From positions 1 to 5,774 of the forward strand of contig RFJV01000241.1 in the NCBI GenBank assembly GCA_003694775.1: 5,774 bases of DNA. The letters run 5' to 3'. The stretch is from Chloroflexota bacterium. GTDB taxonomy: Bacteria; Chloroflexota; Anaerolineae; 4572-78; J111. A program made the position numbers and the translations under genes. Positions within the stretch are counted from its first letter, which is position 1, and the number at the start of each line of letters is the position of its first letter. Below are positions 5,196-5,774 of this stretch, one piece after another. The notes beneath the pieces were generated by a model, which worked only from the letters and a program-made list of their open reading frames with translations, searched no databases and was not told where the DNA came from.

Positions 5196-5774
5196 ATGCG
5201 GACACTTCAGGTTGTTGGCATTGTCATTGCCCTATTGATTTGGGCCTACGGGTTCTGGAAGTACAAAGGGGGACGATACAGCCGGACGAATTTCTTGATA
5301 GTCTGCGGGTTGGCCGGGGGGTTGCTGACTCTGGCTGTTTTTCCGAGCGCCGGTGACCTGGTGGCAGGTCCTCTGCGGATGGAACGGTGGAATGCCGTTT
5401 TATTTGTCACCAACCTGGTACTGTTTGCGCTGTTCTTTTATGTGCTCAATCAGACCAACAGCAATGCCCGCACCATCAGCCGGTTGGTAGGGGCGCTGGC
5501 TCGACGCCGATTCTGGGAGGAGAATCAGCTTACGGCAAGGCCAGAAATTGCTGTGGTCATTCCGGCTTATAATGAGGCCGAAAACATCGGTCAGGTGTTG
5601 CCTCGTATCCCCAAAGAAGTGTTCGGGCGACGTGTGCAAACCTTTGTCGTGGTGGATGGCGGCCAGGATGGTACCGAGCAGGTGGTCCGGAGGCACGGCG
5701 TGCCGGTCATCGTTCACCCGATTAACCGCGGGGGTGGGGCCGCCCTGCGAGCCGGTTACGAAGTGGCCCTGGAA
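5196..5774 (+). CDS. Membrane glycosyltransferase: DUF2304-like helices fused to GT2 (partial)
   Basis: The frame is open from ATG 5196 to the window edge (193 residues visible); the C-terminus is missing. Residues 1-110 hold three hydrophobic helices (about 4-21, 33-50 and 68-84) separated by short basic or polar loops and followed by a basic linker (ARTISRLVGALARRRFW). This resembles the small DUF2304 membrane proteins often found beside glycosyltransferases. From about residue 118 a GT2 domain starts: AVVIPAYNEAENIG with IPAYNE at 122-127, VVDGGQDGT at 152-160 (the usual VDDGS is changed to VDGGQ), then NRGGGAALRAGYEVALE. The DXD metal site should lie just past the edge. By family it transfers a sugar from a nucleotide donor to a lipid phosphate or glycan at the membrane. 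Its place just after sqdB makes it a candidate sulfoquinovose transferase, which is a guess from position only. Confidence 0.85.
   Translation, partial: MRTLQVVGIVIALLIWAYGFWKYKGGRYSRTNFLIVCGLAGGLLTLAVFPSAGDLVAGPLRMERWNAVLFVTNLVLFALFFYVLNQTNSNARTISRLVGALARRRFWEENQLTARPEIAVVIPAYNEAENIGQVLPRIPKEVFGRRVQTFVVVDGGQDGTEQVVRRHGVPVIVHPINRGGGAALRAGYEVALE

Overview
This window looks like the middle of a bacterial surface-polysaccharide (glycan) biosynthesis cluster. All genes lie on the + strand and are densely packed, with moderate GC. It opens with the C-terminal end of a polysaccharide-export ABC transporter permease. It then carries a CysH-type sulfonucleotide reductase, three sugar-nucleotide enzymes of the extended SDR fold, and two family 2 glycosyltransferases; the last is fused to membrane helices and cut by the window edge. 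The gene style suggests an environmental bacterium, possibly Chloroflexota (Anaerolineae-like). That placement is a low-confidence inference, because no rRNA or other marker is present.

Layout: 1-189 is the permease tail. A 147-base gap follows, with no supported gene. A tightly coupled trio comes next: cysH (337-1086, TTG start chosen from its ribosome binding site), an NAD-dependent epimerase/dehydratase (1073-2095, 14-base overlap) and a GT2 glycosyltransferase (2092-2715, ATGA overlap). The gap at 2716-2897 holds a hairpin just behind the GT2 stop, then three abutting predicted stem-loops ending just before a strong Shine-Dalgarno. Next come a soluble CapD/WbpM-type UDP-sugar 4,6-dehydratase (2898-3941), a short gap with a nested hairpin, a clear UDP-sulfoquinovose synthase (SqdB/SQD1 family, 4005-5153) and a partial DUF2304-like/GT2 membrane glycosyltransferase (5196 to the end).

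The most interesting reading joins cysH and sqdB. SqdB makes UDP-sulfoquinovose from UDP-glucose and sulfite. CysH with a CC...CxxC iron-sulfur signature makes sulfite from adenylyl sulfate. Finding both inside a glycan export cluster suggests a locus with its own sulfite source, making a sulfoquinovose-containing surface glycan. The classic sulfolipid route is the main alternative; no SqdX-type lipid transferase is visible here, but the window is short. The enzyme identities are well supported by motifs; the joint pathway is inference.
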